A DNA stretch of 64,000 bases from Brumicola pallidula DSM 14239 = ACAM 615 (GCF_000428905.1 NZ_AUAV01000008.1:62001-126000); one strand, 5' to 3'. Shown: positions 44,270 to 54,268, numbered from the stretch's first letter. The notes: generated by a model from the sequence alone, not told the origin. Numbers and translations are program-made.

Positions 44270-46753
44270 CTAACTCTCATCTTCTTCGTCTTGCTTTTTT
44301 TTCAATTCTTCAGCAGATTTAAGTTTAGCTTTACTGTCTTGCATCAAATCACGGCGCACACCTGATGTGCTGCTATCAGCCTTGTAAGCTTCTATGCGTG
44401 AAGGAATGATGCGACGAGGATAGTGATTGTTTTCAATATCGACGTCCGCTGTTTCCCAATGGGGGTCAACAGTCACTGACGTCAATACTTTACCTTTCTC
44501 AGTCACCACAAGCTTAGAAACTGCCTTCGGACTGCGACGCCAAATTTCAGCTGGAATGTACATGTTATCTTTGCTGCCATCTTCAAATTCGAGCTCAAGA
44601 ATAATCGGCATAACCAAACCACCTATGTTTGAGAAGTCCAAAACATAGTAATTTTTGTCTTCTTTTATTGCGCGTTCAAAGACACGTTTCTCCCAAGGGT
44701 CTAACTCGCTGACGAATGAACGATAGGTGTTACGTTCCTTATTGGTTACAGTGAAGCGATCGTTTTGGTCGTAAAAATCCTTAACATCCGCGTTGCGATC
44801 AATCCACAAATCAATGCCTTGTGCTTTGTTACGCTGGTCAGTCAGAGACACTGGTTTGTCCATTTCAGCGTCGCGTTGGCGAGCAAAATCGATGTCAGGA
44901 TCCTCAGTATCTAAACGTAACTTGTAAACGTGATCCAATGAGATATCAACATGGTCAGTAGAGTAGAACCATCCTCGCCAGAACCAATCGAGATCAACAC
45001 CAGAGGCCTCTTCCATGCTCCGGAAAAAGTCAGCCGGAGTGGGGCGTTTGAACATCCAACGCTGCGCATATTCTTTGAATGCGAAGTCAAACAAGTCACG
45101 GCCCAGAATGGTTTCGCGCAAAATATTTAATGCAGCAGCTGGTTTGGTATAAGCATTAGGACCCAACCGCAAGACAGAATCTGATTGCGTCATGATCGGC
45201 ACCTGAGTACTTGACTTCATGTAGCCTGTCACATCCCGTGGCTCAACACCCCAAGGGATTGTTGGATCCCACTCACGACCAGCAACACCGTCTAAGAAGC
45301 TATTTAAACCTTCGTCCATCCAAGTCCATTGGCGTTCATCAGAGTTAACAATCATTGGAAAGTAGTTGTGACCAACTTCATGAATAACCACGCCAATTAA
45401 GAAGCGCTTTTCCGCCAAAGAATAAGTGCGTTCGCCATCGTCTTGTAATTCAGTGCGTGGACCATTGAACGAGATCATAGGGTATTCCATGCCGCCGACT
45501 GGACCATTCACCGATTGCGCAACAGGATACGGATAATCAAACGAAAAGCGGCTATACACTTCCATCGTGTGAATAACTGATTCAGTGCTGTACTTTTCCC
45601 ATAAATCACCACCCTCTTTAGGATAGAAAGACATTGCCATAACTAATGGACGTTCTTCTCCGCCCTGGCTGTAACCTTTGGCATCCCATATAAACTTACG
45701 TGAGCTAGCCCAAGCAAAATCCCTTACGTTTTGTGCTATAAAACGCCAGGTTTTTGATTTTGACGTGCCTTCTTTCTCGTTTTCTAAGGCTTCTTCAGCC
45801 GTCACAATAAATACCGGACGCTTGGCTGTTTCGGCTTTCTCTAAGCGTTTACGCTGCGCGTTTGTTAACACATCTTTGGCGTTTGCCAATTCGCCTGTTG
45901 ATGACACGATATGATCAGCAGGAACCGTGATACTAACGTCATAGTTACCAAATTCTAAGGTGAATTCGCCACGACCAATAAATTCTTTGTTGGTCCAAGC
46001 TTCATAGTCAGTGTAGGCCGCTAAGCGGGGAAACCATTGAGCAAGCAAGAATATATCATTACCGCCTTCACGCTCATCGTCTGCAAAGTGTTCGTATCCA
46101 GCACGGGCTGATACGGCGTCTTCTTCAACAATATTAAACGCAAAATCAAGCTTGAGTATAGTACTGGCGTTTGGCTTAAGTGGTGACGCAAGATCAACTC
46201 TCATGAGCGTGCCAACAATCACATGTTTTAGGGCATTGCCATTACCGTCAGCGACTTTTTGTAGATCGTAACCCAACTCAGTATCAGCAACAAACTGTTG
46301 ACGACGCAAAGCACCTAAGCTTAAACGCGCGGGTGAATCTCCGCTTGCGCCTTTGGATACTGGCCCACGATTGCCGATACCGCCAAAGGTACTCGTTAGC
46401 GCGGACATGGAGTCGTCACGAAATTTGTTTTGGTCTAATTGGATCCACAAATACTTAAGGGTGTCGGGTGAGTTATTTTTATAAGTGATGCTCTGTGACG
46501 CAGTTATTCTTCGTTCTGCTTCATCAAGCTTCACATCAATAACGTAATCAACTTTTTGCTGCCAATACATATGGCCGGGTTCACCTGCTGCATTGCGGTA
46601 GACATTCGGCGTGGGCAGAACTTCGTCAAGTTGACGGAATTTGTCTTCAAAATTACCTTTGGTTTGTTGAATGGCGGAACTTGCATTGCTACTTAGAGAA
46701 AGAAAGCCGGCTGCACATATAAGTGCAACAAGCGAGACTCGCGTTAATGACAT
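44270..46753 (-). CDS. Exported M1 family metallopeptidase
   Basis: 827 residues from the ATG at 46753, chosen because AAGGA precedes it and a signal peptide (MSLTRVSLVALICAAGFLSLSSNASS) begins there; the frame runs 22 codons further up without support. Gluzincin site: HEVGH (about residue 455) and the third zinc ligand in WMDEGLN about 20 residues on; GPVGGMEYPM corresponds to the exopeptidase GAMEN loop. Likely an aminopeptidase-like enzyme in the periplasm. Co-transcribed with the DUF6702 gene. Confidence 0.92.
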   Translation of the reverse strand: MSLTRVSLVALICAAGFLSLSSNASSAIQQTKGNFEDKFRQLDEVLPTPNVYRNAAGEPGHMYWQQKVDYVIDVKLDEAERRITASQSITYKNNSPDTLKYLWIQLDQNKFRDDSMSALTSTFGGIGNRGPVSKGASGDSPARLSLGALRRQQFVADTELGYDLQKVADGNGNALKHVIVGTLMRVDLASPLKPNASTILKLDFAFNIVEEDAVSARAGYEHFADDEREGGNDIFLLAQWFPRLAAYTDYEAWTNKEFIGRGEFTLEFGNYDVSITVPADHIVSSTGELANAKDVLTNAQRKRLEKAETAKRPVFIVTAEEALENEKEGTSKSKTWRFIAQNVRDFAWASSRKFIWDAKGYSQGGEERPLVMAMSFYPKEGGDLWEKYSTESVIHTMEVYSRFSFDYPYPVAQSVNGPVGGMEYPMISFNGPRTELQDDGERTYSLAEKRFLIGVVIHEVGHNYFPMIVNSDERQWTWMDEGLNSFLDGVAGREWDPTIPWGVEPRDVTGYMKSSTQVPIMTQSDSVLRLGPNAYTKPAAALNILRETILGRDLFDFAFKEYAQRWMFKRPTPADFFRSMEEASGVDLDWFWRGWFYSTDHVDISLDHVYKLRLDTEDPDIDFARQRDAEMDKPVSLTDQRNKAQGIDLWIDRNADVKDFYDQNDRFTVTNKERNTYRSFVSELDPWEKRVFERAIKEDKNYYVLDFSNIGGLVMPIILELEFEDGSKDNMYIPAEIWRRSPKAVSKLVVTEKGKVLTSVTVDPHWETADVDIENNHYPRRIIPSRIEAYKADSSTSGVRRDLMQDSKAKLKSAEELKKKQDEEDES

Positions 46754-46851
46754 GTATTTTTCCTTATTACCGATTGGTCGATGTTTTGTGTCGATGGGTA
46801 AATTGCTTCTTTGCCGCAAGCGTTAATGAGATCCCTTATCCTCTTTACGCT

Positions 46852-46884
46852 CTGTGCAAATGCTGTGCAAATGCTGTGCAAATG
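46852..46884. repeat. 11-bp tandem array in the M1/proB divergent region
   Basis: Three copies of CTGTGCAAATG, about 100 bp upstream of the M1 peptidase start. The gap 46754-47079 (326 bp) otherwise shows only AT-rich promoter-like DNA. Confidence 0.85.
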
Positions 46885-47079
46885 CAAAAAGCTACCACTG
46901 ATGTTTTAAAGCTACTGTTAGTGACATTGTAAGGGCTTAAAATACAAATAAAACCCGTTGCAGGTAATTCCTTATAAATAGTGTGTGTTTTTATCAGCAA
47001 AAATTGCGTTTTTTGCTTGTTTATTGGACCAATTTAAGTATTCTGAAGCATATAAACATTTTGTAACAAAATACCAATT

Positions 47080-48192
47080 ATGACTCCTTTTTCATGGCAA
47101 AGAGCCGTAATAAAAGTCGGCAGCGCCTTAATCTCGCCAAATGGCGATGGGTGCAGTGCCGAATATCTTTTATCGATCGCAAAATTTATAACCGTGAGTC
47201 GTCAACAAGGCAAAGACATCATCGTTGTTTCTTCCGGCAGTATTGCGGCGGGGCGCAGTTCAATAAAAACTGGTCTGCAAGCATCAATAGCTGAAAAACA
47301 AGCAATGGCAGCTATTGGGCAGACACAAATGATGGCCAATTGGGCTCGATTTTTTGATTTTCCCTGTGCCCAAATCTTGCTCACACTTGACGACCTTCAC
47401 GACCGTCGTCGTTACGTAAATGTAAAAAATACTTTACGCGAACTATTAGCTAACAACGCATTACCCATCGTAAATGAAAATGACACAGTGGCGGTAGATG
47501 AAATTAAAGTCGGTGATAACGATAATTTGGCCGCACATACGGCACTCGTTGCGCAAGCGGATACCCTCATAATCTGCACTGACGTTGATGGTTTATTTGA
47601 TGCCGATCCCAGACAAAAACCGAACGCAAAATTGCTCTCAAACGTAAAAACTATTACGTCGCAAATAAGGGCACTGGCGGGTGGCGCCGGCACGGCGGAT
47701 GGCACGGGCGGCATGATCACAAAACTGCAAGCGGCTCAAAAATGTGCAGAGAGTGGTGTACAAACATTGCTAGTGAATGGCAAACAATCGAGCGTTTTTG
47801 ATTTATTGGCGCAGGGTTTATGCCCGGGTACATTGTTTGATGCCGCACCTACTAAGCGCTCGGCAAGGCATCAATGGTTGTCGCATACGGTTAAATCAAA
47901 AGGCACGCTGACACTTGATTTAGGTGCGTATATGGCCGTTACTGAAAAAGGCGCGTCGCTTTTAGCGGTAGGTATTAGCGCGATAAGTGGCAATTTCAAG
48001 AGTAATGATGCGGTGGATATTACATATCAAGGATGCATCGTTGCGAAAGGAATTAGTTTATACTCCCACACGGAATTGCAATCAATTAAGGGCCTAAACA
48101 GCAATCGCATAGAGGATGTACTTGGCTTCAGTCATGGAGAAGAGGCGGTCCATCGCGACGATTTAGTCCTAATCAAGGCGCTAATACCTTAA
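47080..48192 (+). CDS. proB: Glutamate 5-kinase
   Basis: 370 residues: amino-acid kinase domain (VIKVGSALIS, VVSSGSIAAGRS, IVNENDTVAVDEIKVGDNDNLAA, GTGGMITKLQAA) and a C-terminal PUA domain (about 270-370). It phosphorylates glutamate, the first step of proline synthesis, and is normally inhibited by proline. Followed by proA. Its stop codon lies in an 8-bp tandem array. Confidence 0.97.
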   Translation: MTPFSWQRAVIKVGSALISPNGDGCSAEYLLSIAKFITVSRQQGKDIIVVSSGSIAAGRSSIKTGLQASIAEKQAMAAIGQTQMMANWARFFDFPCAQILLTLDDLHDRRRYVNVKNTLRELLANNALPIVNENDTVAVDEIKVGDNDNLAAHTALVAQADTLIICTDVDGLFDADPRQKPNAKLLSNVKTITSQIRALAGGAGTADGTGGMITKLQAAQKCAESGVQTLLVNGKQSSVFDLLAQGLCPGTLFDAAPTKRSARHQWLSHTVKSKGTLTLDLGAYMAVTEKGASLLAVGISAISGNFKSNDAVDITYQGCIVAKGISLYSHTELQSIKGLNSNRIEDVLGFSHGEEAVHRDDLVLIKALIP

Positions 48193-48221
48193 TACCTTAA
48201 TACCTTAATACCTTAATACCC
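48182..48221. repeat. 8-bp tandem array over the proB stop codon
   Basis: Five units of TAATACCT (last one TAATACCC). The second unit begins with the TAA stop of proB (48190-48192). Same design as the TAATCCTG array at the dctP stop. Confidence 0.94.
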
Positions 48222-48285
48222 TAGCGGCCTAACAGCATATCAACGCTAAACGGGTGTTGACGATACACAATGGAGACTAAAACGC

Positions 48286-49536
48286 ATGACATTTGATATT
48301 CAAGTTACCGCAAGAAGAGCATCTGAGGCAAAGCATCAAATAGCGTCTTTGAGTAACGCCAAGCGTAAAGACTTGCTCACGCAAATTGCAAACAACTTAA
48401 TTGCTGCAACGCCAGCCATCATAGATGCCAACAAGCTTGATTTAGAGCAAGCGACGACGATGGGGCTAAGCGCAGCAATGCTAGACCGCTTAATGCTGGA
48501 TGAAAATGCCATCAAAAATATCGCCGATGCGGTGTTTCTGATTGCCGGTCAACCGGACTTCTTAGGTGAGATCAGTCATATGCAACCACAGCCTTCTGGT
48601 ATTCAAGTGGGTAAAATGCGCATCCCATTGGGTGTTATAGCGATGATTTATGAGTCACGACCGAACGTGACGATTGACGCTGCAGTGCTTTGTTTAAAGT
48701 CTGGAAATGCGGTTATTTTGCGTGGTGGAAAAGAAGCTCAGCATAGCAATCAAGCATTAGCGCAAGTATTAAAGGCGTCATTAAAAACGCTGCAGTTAAG
48801 TGAAGATATTGTGACCGTTATACCCATCGCCGATCGTGACGTAATGGCAAAAATGTTGACCTTGAGTGAGAGTATCGATTTAGTTATTCCGCGCGGTGGC
48901 GAAGGTTTGATCAACTATGTAACCGCAAATAGCCGTATTCCGGTGATCCAACATTTCAAAGGTGTATGTCATTTATATGTCGATAAAGCAGCAAAACTTG
49001 ATAATGCCTTAGCAATTTTAGAAAATGGAAAAACACAGCGTACTGGGGTATGCAATGCGCTGGAAACAGTCTTAGTGCATGAGAGTGTCGCCGCTGAATT
49101 TTTGCCCTTAGTGGCAAAAATGTTTGAGTCTAAGTCAGTTGTGGTGCATGCTTGTGCTAAATCACTGGCCTATTTTGAGCACGCGACACTTGCCAACGAA
49201 GCTGATTGGGCAGCTGAATATCTTGCCTTAGAAATTGCAGTGAGAATAGTTGAAGATGCAGAGCACGCATTCGAGCATATTCGCGAATATGCGTCAGGCC
49301 ATACGGAAGTAATTGTTACAGAGGACTTTTCTCTCGCTCAGAGATTTATGCGAGAAGTTGATTCGTCGGTCGTCATGGTCAATGCTTCATCTCGGTTTTC
49401 GGATGGCGGTGAGCTTGGTTTAGGTGCTGAAATTGGCATTTCAACAAGTAAATTACACGCCTACGGACCGATGGGTGCGGAGTCGTTAACAACGCAAAAA
49501 TTTATAGTCATCGGAGATGGTTCAGTAAGACATTGA
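48286..49536 (+). CDS. proA: Gamma-glutamyl phosphate reductase
   Basis: 416 residues, full length. IPLGVIAMIYESRPNVTIDA, GNAVILRGGKEA, RGGEGLINYV and the active-site cysteine in QRTGVCNALETVLVHE are ProA hallmarks. It reduces glutamyl-5-phosphate to the semialdehyde with NADPH. Operon with proB, 93 bp apart, the gap largely made of the 8-bp array. A GGAGA ribosome site precedes it. Confidence 0.97.
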   Translation: MTFDIQVTARRASEAKHQIASLSNAKRKDLLTQIANNLIAATPAIIDANKLDLEQATTMGLSAAMLDRLMLDENAIKNIADAVFLIAGQPDFLGEISHMQPQPSGIQVGKMRIPLGVIAMIYESRPNVTIDAAVLCLKSGNAVILRGGKEAQHSNQALAQVLKASLKTLQLSEDIVTVIPIADRDVMAKMLTLSESIDLVIPRGGEGLINYVTANSRIPVIQHFKGVCHLYVDKAAKLDNALAILENGKTQRTGVCNALETVLVHESVAAEFLPLVAKMFESKSVVVHACAKSLAYFEHATLANEADWAAEYLALEIAVRIVEDAEHAFEHIREYASGHTEVIVTEDFSLAQRFMREVDSSVVMVNASSRFSDGGELGLGAEIGISTSKLHAYGPMGAESLTTQKFIVIGDGSVRH

Positions 49537-49636
49537 TCCACCTTTGAATGTAAAATAATAATAATAACGGACTTTGAAGTCCGACGATGTAAACGTAATT
49601 ATGATAAATATTCATACCATGGAAGATGAGGAGCTG

Positions 49637-50869
49637 ATGTCAAGCTTCAGTCAGCGTCATAAAATACTGGCTGCGGCGCTAGCGACGGTGTTTATTGGCT
49701 CAGGGCACGCCAATGAAAAATACGCCAATGCAAAACACGTTAATGCAAAACACGCTAATACAAAACACGCTAATACAAAAGCAGAGGTCGAGGTTGACGA
49801 AAGCGAGCCCGTACCCACATTTAGTCAAGCATATAAAGAATATACATCAAGCATAAAATCCGGCAAGTACTCAGCAAATGAGTTGGAGCGGGTTGCAAAA
49901 CTAACTTATCAATTAGGCCGAGCTAAGTTCGGTCCACGTCACCAGAATACCTTTATGTTGCAGCAGAACTTAGCTAACGCTTATTTAGAAGCGGGTGAAT
50001 ATAAATTGTCTGCGACTAACTATGAATCGGTTATTGATTACTATGAAGAAACGCAAGGTGACGAGAGCCAAGCTTATTATTTTGCCTTGCTCGACATTAT
50101 CAATGTCATATACAGCGCTAATAAAGCCAAGAAATTGTCTGCTCAAGCATTGGGTATTTCTCAATTTAGTGGTCAAAGAGCGATTGTAAAACTGTTCAAA
50201 GTGACCGATGAGCTGATCGTCAAAATGCCTGAAAATAGCTTAATGTTTCGCGGTCACACAGTGAAAACGGCCGTCATTAATAAGTGGGCTGAAAGGGACA
50301 ATCGACTCCTCAATATGGCCAAAAAGTACAATTTGGATGCCAACAAAAATGCAGGTAAGTACTCATCGATTTACATTGAGTCTTTGGCTTATGTTGGCAA
50401 AGTGTATTTTGGGATGAAAAAATACAAAGACGCGCGTTGTGTTTTTGAACAGGTATTAACGTCACTGCAAGCTCAAAACAGTGACGCTCATCCACTTGGG
50501 ATGATTGCTCATGCCCATCTTGTATCACTGTATGCACGTAAAAAAGAAACAAAGAACGCCATTTTTCATACTCAAGCGATAGCCAAAATCAAACCTTGGG
50601 ACCCTAAGCAATTGGCCTTATACCAGGTCCCTCCGACATTTCCGCCAGCCAATATTACGCATGCCAATGAAGCCTCTGTCACACTAACATGCGATATTAG
50701 TCTGCAAGGGCAGCCTATTAACATTAGGGTTACCGACAGCACGGACTCTGAATTCAATGCGTTCGCGATTAAAAATATAAAGCAATGGTATTTCGTGCCA
50801 AAATTTGTCAATGGGGCATTTGCAGTAGCAACCGACCTAGACGTTATGATCGACTTTTTAAGAGAATAG
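49637..50869 (+). CDS. Exported TPR protein with C-terminal TonB-like domain
   Basis: 410 residues from the ATG at 49637, chosen because GAGGAG precedes it and a signal peptide (MSSFSQRHKILAAALATVFIGSGHA) begins there. After cleavage comes a 25-residue run of five pentapeptides of type KHANT, then TPR helices (about 85-320: LANAYLEAGEYKLSATNYESVIDYYE, VGKVYFGMKKYKDARCVFEQVL) and a TonB-C-like end (VTLTCDISLQGQPINIRVTDS..., FNAFAIKNIKQWYFVPKFVNG). It probably acts in envelope protein contacts; exact role unknown. Confidence 0.78.
   Translation: MSSFSQRHKILAAALATVFIGSGHANEKYANAKHVNAKHANTKHANTKAEVEVDESEPVPTFSQAYKEYTSSIKSGKYSANELERVAKLTYQLGRAKFGPRHQNTFMLQQNLANAYLEAGEYKLSATNYESVIDYYEETQGDESQAYYFALLDIINVIYSANKAKKLSAQALGISQFSGQRAIVKLFKVTDELIVKMPENSLMFRGHTVKTAVINKWAERDNRLLNMAKKYNLDANKNAGKYSSIYIESLAYVGKVYFGMKKYKDARCVFEQVLTSLQAQNSDAHPLGMIAHAHLVSLYARKKETKNAIFHTQAIAKIKPWDPKQLALYQVPPTFPPANITHANEASVTLTCDISLQGQPINIRVTDSTDSEFNAFAIKNIKQWYFVPKFVNGAFAVATDLDVMIDFLRE
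49706..49780. repeat. In-frame 15-bp tandem array inside the TPR gene
   Basis: Five units of type CACGCTAATACAAAA; the last two are identical and earlier ones differ by one to three bases. They encode the KHANT-type repeats just after the signal peptide. Confidence 0.92.
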
Positions 50870-50894
50870 TCCATGCCCACAGAAACGAGTTAAC

Positions 50895-51470
50895 ATGCCA
50901 GAAATTAAGAAACTGTTAGATAATAATTTACGTTGGGCGGAAGAGACCAAAAAACTCGATCCTGAATTTTTTGATAAATTATCTGAACAACAGAAGCCGA
51001 TATATTTGTGGATTGGTTGTTCAGATAGTCGCGTTCCAGCCAATCAAATTGTTGACTTATTACCCGGCGATATATTTGTACACCGCAATGTAGCCAACAT
51101 GGTTATTCATACTGATTTCAATTGTTTGTCGGTATTGCAATACGCGATTGATGTGTTGCAAGTGAAGCATGTTATTGTTTGTGGCCACTATGGTTGTGGC
51201 GGTGTTGAAGCGGCAATGAGTAACGATAGCTTAGGATTAATTGATAACTGGCTGGCTCACATCAAAGATACAGCAAACCAGAACAAAGCCGCATTAGACT
51301 TGCTTTTACCAGAACAAAGAGCCGCCAAATTGTGCGAACTCAATGTGCTGCAGCAAGCTGAAAATGTCCGTCGGACTTCTGTCTATCGCGATGCAATGAA
51401 ACGCGAACAAGACGTTAAAATTCACAGTTGGATTTATAGTTTGAGAAATGGCAAGATCAAAGTGTTATGA
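50895..51470 (+). CDS. Beta-class carbonic anhydrase
   Basis: 191 residues. Zinc ligands Cys42, His98 and Cys101 are seen in GCSDSRV and CGHYGCGG, with the Asp44-Arg46 dyad. It interconverts CO2 and bicarbonate in the cytoplasm. It is somewhat shorter than the common 210-220-residue form, mainly at the C-terminus, which still carries the VYRDAMKREQDVKIHSWIYSL segment. Follows the TPR gene by 25 bp but is probably independent. Confidence 0.95.
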   Translation: MPEIKKLLDNNLRWAEETKKLDPEFFDKLSEQQKPIYLWIGCSDSRVPANQIVDLLPGDIFVHRNVANMVIHTDFNCLSVLQYAIDVLQVKHVIVCGHYGCGGVEAAMSNDSLGLIDNWLAHIKDTANQNKAALDLLLPEQRAAKLCELNVLQQAENVRRTSVYRDAMKREQDVKIHSWIYSLRNGKIKVL

Positions 51471-51647
51471 GTATTCAAAGCCTAGCTGCAATACCCATTT
51501 AAGCTTATTGCGCGAAATAAAAAAGTAGGCGACACCACTGGTCATGAACTACTGTGGTTTGGCGCTTGCTTGTAATTGCGCATGAGCAAGAAATATGGAA
51601 CAATCCGCGCCTATTTTTTGTCCATCTCGGTTTAGGTTAAGTTCTCC

Positions 51648-52883
51648 ATGACAACAACAACAACGACGGCAAATATCGCTATTAAACCTCCATTGCCGTT
51701 ATTGGAATTTATAGCATTAATGGCCCTATTAACCTCGCTAGTTGCGCTAAGTATAGATGCAATGCTGCCTGCCTTAAACCAAATTGGTTCTGACCTAAAT
51801 AGCCAGAGTACGCAGCAAACCTATCTGGTTATTTCGCTTTTTTTTGGTGGTATGGCTTTGGGCCAAATATTCTTTGGTCCATTTTCTGATGCGCGGGGCC
51901 GACGACTGACTATATTAGTTGGCCTGATTATATTTATTATGGGTACCTTCGTTTGCTATTTTGCACAATCGATAGAAGTTTTATTGTTTGGTCGCCTGAT
52001 ACAAGCGTTTGGTGTTTCAGGACCAAGAGTCGCCTCAATGGCGGTTATTCGCGATCAATACGCAGGTGATGCTATGGCGAGGGTAATGTCGTTTATTACC
52101 GTTATATTCATACTTGTACCCATGGTTGCGCCCCTTGTTGGTCAAGCTGTCATGCAGTATTTTCATTGGCGTGAAATATTCACTGTTTTTTGGATTGTAG
52201 CGGTTATTGCGGGCGGGTGGTTTTTCTTACGTCAACCTGAAACGTTAATAAGAGCTAATCGCAAAAAATTCGCTTGGCATCATTTTTTTCGCTCTTGCTT
52301 ATGGCTATTGAAACAACCACAAGTGATGGGATACTCTATTGCCATGGGTTGTATATTTGGTGCCTTTTTAGCCTACCTCAGTGGCTCGCAAACCATTTTT
52401 CAAGAAATTTATGATACCGGTGAGTGGTTTCCGTTAGTATTTGCAACCTTAGCGTTTTCTATTGGTCTGGCTTCTTTATTTAATGGCCTTATGGTGATGA
52501 AATGGGGCATGCACTCGATTTGTGGCCGAGCACTGTTTTTCTCTTTGGTTTTCGGTGTCGCACTAACGGCGATCACTTTGTACTATGATGGTATTCCGCC
52601 GCTGTGGTTATTTATTAGCATCATGTTTTTTGGCTTCTTTTTTATTGGTATGTTGTTTGGTAACTTGAATGCCTTAGCTATGCTGCCGGTGGGTCATATG
52701 GCCGGTTTAGGTGCTGCGTTTATTGGCTCTCTTACTAGTGTTATTGCGGTGCCGATTGCTACCGGCATCAATCTGTTTTTAAGCGACGAGCTAACACCCA
52801 TTGCTTTTGGTTTTTTAATATTTTCAGTATTATCATTTTTTGCCGTGCAGTATGCGAAGAAGACGCCAGCGCCAGAGCTGTAA
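51648..52883 (+). CDS. MFS multidrug efflux protein, Bcr/CflA type
   Basis: 411 residues with twelve predicted membrane helices. SIDAMLPALNQIGSDL in helix 1, FGPFSDARGRRLTILVG between helices 2 and 3, and RLIQAFGVSGPRVASMAVIRDQYAG are the drug:H+ antiporter-1 (Bcr/CflA) pattern. It exports hydrophobic compounds using the proton gradient. Standing alone. Confidence 0.92.
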   Translation: MTTTTTTANIAIKPPLPLLEFIALMALLTSLVALSIDAMLPALNQIGSDLNSQSTQQTYLVISLFFGGMALGQIFFGPFSDARGRRLTILVGLIIFIMGTFVCYFAQSIEVLLFGRLIQAFGVSGPRVASMAVIRDQYAGDAMARVMSFITVIFILVPMVAPLVGQAVMQYFHWREIFTVFWIVAVIAGGWFFLRQPETLIRANRKKFAWHHFFRSCLWLLKQPQVMGYSIAMGCIFGAFLAYLSGSQTIFQEIYDTGEWFPLVFATLAFSIGLASLFNGLMVMKWGMHSICGRALFFSLVFGVALTAITLYYDGIPPLWLFISIMFFGFFFIGMLFGNLNALAMLPVGHMAGLGAAFIGSLTSVIAVPIATGINLFLSDELTPIAFGFLIFSVLSFFAVQYAKKTPAPEL

Positions 52884-52969
52884 ACTTAACCCAAAGTGAC
52901 AAGCTCTTCGCTTAGTTACTAAGGTTGCTGGCAAAAATATCGGTTATCAACATTGCAGTTGGAGTAAAC

Positions 52970-53914
52970 ATGCAATCACAGCGAACTGGGCGCGATTATC
53001 TTGCCGTAGCAGGTAAAGGAATAATGATGGGCGCAGCTGACGCAGTGCCTGGCGTATCAGGCGGTACTATTGCGTTTATTACTGGCATTTACCAAGAGTT
53101 AATCCATTCTTTGAAGCAGTGTGGCCCACAGGCGTTGAGTATTTTAGTTAAGCAAGGTTTTGTATCAGCGTGGGCACATATCAACGGTAATTTCCTGCTA
53201 ACGTTGTTTACTGGCGTAGTGGTCAGTGTCGTTACCCTGTCCAGGGTGGTGGTTTATTTTCTGGACACCTATCCCGAGTTACTTTGGTCTTTCTTTTTTG
53301 GACTCATTCTTGCGGCAATTTGGTCGCTTGTTAGGCACATAGAAAAGTGGGACTGGAGCCTAATTTTGTCGTTTATGATAGGAACTGCTATCGCATACTC
53401 GGTCACCATAATTACCCCCACGGCAATTGAGCCCCGTCCACTATATTTCTTTTTGTCCGGCATGCTGGCCATATGCGCGATGATTCTTCCAGGTATCTCG
53501 GGCGCGTTTATTTTGCTGCTACTGGGCATGTATGGACCCGTTATGTTAGCTGTCAAAGAGTTTCAGTTTGGCATATTGATATTATTTGCATGTGGGTGCG
53601 TGGTTGGTTTGCTCAGCTTTTCACATGTTCTAGACTGGATGTTCACCAAATACAAAAGCCTGACACTCGCATTACTCGGTGGCTTTATGCTTGGCTCTTT
53701 AAACAAGGTGTGGCCTTGGAAGCAAACGTTAGAGTCGGTTATCGACCGTCATGGTAAAGAAATTTCTTTGGTTGAACGCAATGTGTTACCACAAACGTTT
53801 GAATCATTAAGCGGTCAGCCCGCTTATTTTGTATATGCTTTGGGGTTAATGTTGATAGGCGTTGGATTGGTGCTTTTAATGGAGTTTATGGGTAAATCTT
53901 CAAATAAGGCCTAA
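52970..53914 (+). CDS. DUF368 membrane protein (candidate polyprenyl-phosphate translocase)
   Basis: 314 residues from the ATG at 52970 (GGAGT upstream); a longer frame from 52925 is unsupported. Signature GIMMGAADAVPGVSGGTIAFITGIYQEL at the start and a second ILPGISGAFILLLLGMY in the middle, about eight membrane helices. DUF368 proteins were reported, with DedA proteins, as undecaprenyl-phosphate translocases that recycle the lipid carrier. A VTT/DedA-like protein is also encoded at 36704-37276. Confidence 0.92.
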   Translation: MQSQRTGRDYLAVAGKGIMMGAADAVPGVSGGTIAFITGIYQELIHSLKQCGPQALSILVKQGFVSAWAHINGNFLLTLFTGVVVSVVTLSRVVVYFLDTYPELLWSFFFGLILAAIWSLVRHIEKWDWSLILSFMIGTAIAYSVTIITPTAIEPRPLYFFLSGMLAICAMILPGISGAFILLLLGMYGPVMLAVKEFQFGILILFACGCVVGLLSFSHVLDWMFTKYKSLTLALLGGFMLGSLNKVWPWKQTLESVIDRHGKEISLVERNVLPQTFESLSGQPAYFVYALGLMLIGVGLVLLMEFMGKSSNKA

Positions 53915-54049
53915 TAATACTGAGCTTATATATGATTGTAATTAGCTCTATTAGGCGCGTTATTTGTATCAAGAAAACAGTCTTTTATAAGGGCATCTGG
54001 CCTGTTGCTAACCATCGAGCTACGATGTTAGGTAATACAGAGACGTTTT

Positions 54050-54268
54050 ATGTTATCAATTTTTACAAAATTAGCTGCCTGGCTAGCGTACTCTTTATTT
54101 GCTTTAAGCCCAGATTCAAAGTTAGGTGAAGCTATTCAGTTCTTTATAGGAGATACAACAGAGATATTTTCTATAATAGTCTTAATGATCTATATATTGT
54201 TCTTATTCATTCACCCTAGTTGGGTGGCTAATCAATATAATCTATGTATTTCAATGGAAGACTTGTAA
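54050..54268 (+). pseudogene. N-terminal remnant of a PF03773-type permease
   Basis: A 72-residue frame: FTKLAAWLAYSLFAL, then SKLGEAIQFFIGDTTEIFSIIVLMIYILFLF. This resembles the first 60 residues of the SO_0444/ArsP-like permeases, in which an FFI-DT-KI helix follows a short amphipathic start. Homology ends after LFLFIHPS and the stop comes soon after; the remaining roughly 250-300 residues are missing. Probably what is left after a deletion. Confidence 0.45.

Noticed and set aside
49568-49583. Hairpin CGGACTT/AAGTCCG after proA as a terminator
   Set aside because: The loop has only two bases and no T-run follows on either strand.
53932-54129. A 65-codon frame after the DUF368 gene
   Set aside because: No homology recognised and no ribosome site; the overlapping frame at 54050 resembles a permease N-terminus and is the better reading.
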